Shown here: positions 62,020 through 64,000 of the stretch, in pieces
How the letters are laid out: the number at the start of each line of letters is the position of its first letter
How positions within the stretch are numbered: the first letter of the stretch is position 1
Source of the DNA: Flavobacterium crocinum
Lineage (GTDB): Bacteria > Bacteroidota > Bacteroidia > Flavobacteriales > Flavobacteriaceae
Assembly (NCBI RefSeq): GCF_003122385.1
Contig: NZ_CP029255.1
Coordinates: forward strand, 1,054,001 to 1,118,000
Direction: 5' to 3'
Length of the DNA stretch: 64,000 bases
Notes under the pieces: model-generated
Seen by the model: the letters and a program-made list of their open reading frames with translations, nothing else
What the model was told of the DNA's origin: nothing
Database searches by the model: none
Made by a program: the position numbers and the translations under genes

Positions 62020-62856
62020 TTATTTTGTATAAAAAGAATAGAGTTCATTTCCTTTGTTAATAACACTTTCTAATCCTTTATTTTTTAGGATTTCTTCAAT
62101 GTCAGATGTCGTTTTTGAAGTGACTTTTTCTGCTAAATACTTTAAAAACCAATAGGAGTACTCATTTATAGGATCTATTTCTTCTGTTTTAAACTCTATG
62201 ATTTTTTTATTTAGCTTATTAAATTCAAAATTATAGGCGAATTCATATAATTTGTACAGTTCTATTTTTTGATTCTTTTTTTGATAATCTATATCCTTTT
62301 TATCTAATGTTGCTTTATAATCATTTAAATATTCTTTACAGACATTGAAAGTTTTCTTTTTTATGTTTCTGTCTACTAGAAGTGAAAAATCATAATATTT
62401 CTGAGTAAGTTTAATTGTAGTGCTAAAGTTTTTAGCTTTAAAATAGTTTATTAAATCCACAGATAGGAACTCTGTTGATAAGTTGAATTTTTCTATTTCA
62501 GATTTTAAATTTGATATATTTTGATAGCCTAAAATGTTATGGATAACTTTACCATTGGCATCTATAATTAAAATGTTTGGAATGCTGTTTATTCCATATT
62601 TAGCAGCTAATTCCTTATTTGAATCTATATCAATTTTTAGTTTTACAAAACCTTGAAGGGTTTCTTGCAATTGTTCATTGTTCCATATATTTTTTTCCAT
62701 TTCCAAGCAAGGACCGCACCAGGTTGCCCAGAAGTCAACAATAATAAATCTATTGGTAGTTAATGCCATTTTTTGAGCATCTTCGTAGGATGTAAGCCAA
62801 TTGGCTTGCGTAATTTGAATGGAAAAAAGTATTAGTAGGATGATGTATTTTTTCAT
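62020..62856 (-). CDS. Secreted thioredoxin-fold protein
   Basis: A 278-residue protein with a signal peptide (1-18, TQANW). The thioredoxin domain has FIIVDFWATWCGPCLEMEKN (WCGPC at 46-50) and the cis-Pro strand SIPNILIIDANGK (about 97-109), ending near 130. The C-terminal half is helical with many Lys and aromatic residues and is not a domain I know. It probably acts as a periplasmic disulfide reductase or oxidoreductase. It is preceded by the gene at 62887-63498 with a 30-bp gap, so they likely share a transcript. Confidence 0.82.
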   Translation of the reverse strand: MKKYIILLILFSIQITQANWLTSYEDAQKMALTTNRFIIVDFWATWCGPCLEMEKNIWNNEQLQETLQGFVKLKIDIDSNKELAAKYGINSIPNILIIDANGKVIHNILGYQNISNLKSEIEKFNLSTEFLSVDLINYFKAKNFSTTIKLTQKYYDFSLLVDRNIKKKTFNVCKEYLNDYKATLDKKDIDYQKKNQKIELYKLYEFAYNFEFNKLNKKIIEFKTEEIDPINEYSYWFLKYLAEKVTSKTTSDIEEILKNKGLESVINKGNELYSFYTK

Positions 62857-62886
62857 ATTATTAAAGTCTAATATATTTTTAGATGT

Positions 62887-63498
62887 CTAATTAAAATGAT
62901 TAATATTTTTAATAATTTCATCTTGTCGATATTCTCCTAACTTTCTAAAAAAAGTTCCATTAGACTTTATAATAATGTAGTTTCCACAATCAAATTTATA
63001 TCTAAACAATACCTTTTTTATCACATCATTAGTATCTTGCAAAACATTATTATTTTTATACTTATAATCTTTTTCAGTTATAAAAAATTGAAGAACATTG
63101 TTGTTTTTAGTAAAGTATTTTTTATAATTTTTATCATTTACATAATAGTCAATGCAGCTTCCATTAGGTTCTGGATTATCTTTATAGAAAAAATTGATAA
63201 TTATAGTTTTAGTACTATCTATTTTTCTACTACTTATTTTTTGTAATTCATTTTTAATTGTATTCGTTTCAAGAGTTGATAACATTCCAATATCTATTTT
63301 TTTATTAAAACGTGCAATTATAGCTGTATCTATTTCATAAACACGTAATTCTAGGTTTTCATTATCTTTTTTAGTAATAAATTGCCCCGATGTTATTAAA
63401 TTATTGTATTCATCAAATATATATTGAGGTTTAGAAGTTTTTTGTGATAGACAGACTGTAGTTATAAAATAAAACAAATAAATTTCGATTTTTTTCAT
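62887..63498 (-). CDS. Secreted protein of unknown function
   Basis: A 203-residue protein with a signal peptide (1-18, TTVCLSQ). It is very rich in Lys, Asn and Ile. A segment TIIINFFYKDNPEPNGSCID and a second Cys near the end (KFDCGNY) suggest a disulfide. I do not recognise a domain. Its position just upstream of a periplasmic thioredoxin-fold gene, with only 30 bp between, suggests a redox partner or substrate, which is inference only. Confidence 0.65.
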   Translation of the reverse strand: MKKIEIYLFYFITTVCLSQKTSKPQYIFDEYNNLITSGQFITKKDNENLELRVYEIDTAIIARFNKKIDIGMLSTLETNTIKNELQKISSRKIDSTKTIIINFFYKDNPEPNGSCIDYYVNDKNYKKYFTKNNNVLQFFITEKDYKYKNNNVLQDTNDVIKKVLFRYKFDCGNYIIIKSNGTFFRKLGEYRQDEIIKNINHFN

Positions 63499-63667
63499 GG
63501 CTTATATTTTTGGTTGTAAATTAGTTATTAAAAATAAAAGTAGTATAAAACTGATATAAAACAAATTTTAGCAAATAAATTTTGTAAGATATTATTTCTA
63601 TATAAATAACATAAAATGCAAAATGAAAATATTTAAAACTATTTTTAATGCTATGAGTAACTTTACT

Positions 63668-63675
63668 TAAATTTG
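63668..63675 (+). promoter_or_regulatory. -7 element of rpiB
   Basis: TAAATTTG matches TANNTTTG and is 27 nt ahead of the rpiB ATG. No TTG found at the -33 distance. Confidence 0.4.
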
Positions 63676-63702
63676 CATAACACAACTTAATAGTATAGAA
63701 AA

Positions 63703-64000
63703 ATGAAAATTTCGATAGGAAACGACCACGCTGGCCCTGAATATAAAAAAGCAATTGTTGCCATGCTTGAAGCAAAAGGCTATGAAGTAACGAATTATGG
63801 TACAGATACAGATGCTTCTGTTGATTATCCTGATTTTGGACACCCGGTTGCCAATGATGTATCTGAAGGAAAAGCTGATTTTGGAATCGTAATCTGCGGA
63901 AGCGGTAACGGAATTGCAATGACTGTTAATAAACACCCGAAAGTAAGAGCTGGTTTATGCTGGACTAAGGAAATCGCTTATTTAACCCGTTTACACAACG
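63703..64000 (+). CDS. rpiB: Ribose 5-phosphate isomerase B (5' part, runs off the window)
   Basis: The first 99 codons of an open frame. It reads KISIGNDHAGPEYKKAIVAM, then DYPDFGHPVANDVSEGKADF and GIVICGSGNGIAMTVNKHPK, the RpiB/LacAB signature with the active-site CGSG.G loop. It interconverts ribose 5-phosphate and ribulose 5-phosphate in the pentose phosphate pathway. Overlapping frames on the other strand are shadows. The end of the gene is outside the window. Confidence 0.93.
   Translation, partial: MKISIGNDHAGPEYKKAIVAMLEAKGYEVTNYGTDTDASVDYPDFGHPVANDVSEGKADFGIVICGSGNGIAMTVNKHPKVRAGLCWTKEIAYLTRLHN

Overview
The window is AT-rich DNA from a member of the Bacteroidota, almost certainly a Flavobacterium close to the F. 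johnsoniae group. The evidence is a seven-gene gliding-motility operon ending sprC-sprD-sprB-sprF, promoters of the Bacteroidota type (TTG about 16-20 bp ahead of TANNTTTG), no Shine-Dalgarno usage, type B type IX secretion (T9SS) sorting domains, and flavobacterial housekeeping genes. The species cannot be named from the sequence. SprB is 5533 codons here, shorter than the F. johnsoniae protein as I recall it.

Layout. 1-177: start of a membrane protein, probably a sensor kinase, on the minus strand. 341-26526 (minus): the gliding operon, read right to left as small secreted protein, secreted beta-helix protein, small secreted protein, sprC, sprD, sprB, sprF. SprB is the giant surface adhesin, SprF its PorP-like outer-membrane partner, SprD a PorP-like domain joined to a very long Ala/Lys/Glu coiled coil and a SPOR-like end. 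26961-36861: holB, a DoxX-like gene, a thioesterase, recA, a short basic ORF among three terminators, plsC, a GxxExxY gene inside long inverted repeats, trpS, dprA, an HU/SPOR protein and a secreted unknown. 36940-48022 (minus): a PIF1-like helicase, an OmpH/Skp lipoprotein, a methyltransferase, a GNAT enzyme, mnmG, ybeY and a DUF4175 protein. 48185-52412: gltX, an SPFH protein and a small envelope-stress-like set (DUF6327, holin-like, YtxH). 52413-53502: 1.1 kb of non-coding, very AT-rich repeats. 53503-56651: glnS, a toxin-antitoxin pair and folB. 56746-57125: tRNA-Cys followed by tandem copies of its own 3' end. 57428-60995 (minus): rnr, a DUF2807 gene and a LysE gene. 61106-64000: a DUF2007 gene, a 680-bp gene-free region with DnaA-box-like words, two secreted-protein genes and the start of rpiB.

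Most notable non-coding signals. (1) Nine matches or near-matches to the ParB site parS lie between mnmG and ybeY, with a tenth just downstream of mnmG. Two 14-bp tandem arrays sit between the first three sites of the main group. I read this as a chromosomal centromere. (2) A GxxExxY gene lies between about 85-bp imperfect inverted repeats, like a small mobile element. (3) The last 22 nt of tRNA-Cys plus its terminator are repeated with a 92-bp period, which resembles an integration hotspot. (4) The gene-free region at 61.3-62.0 kb is a tentative oriC candidate, about 17 kb from the parS cluster. No CRISPR array, rRNA operon, prophage or intact IS transposase was seen.
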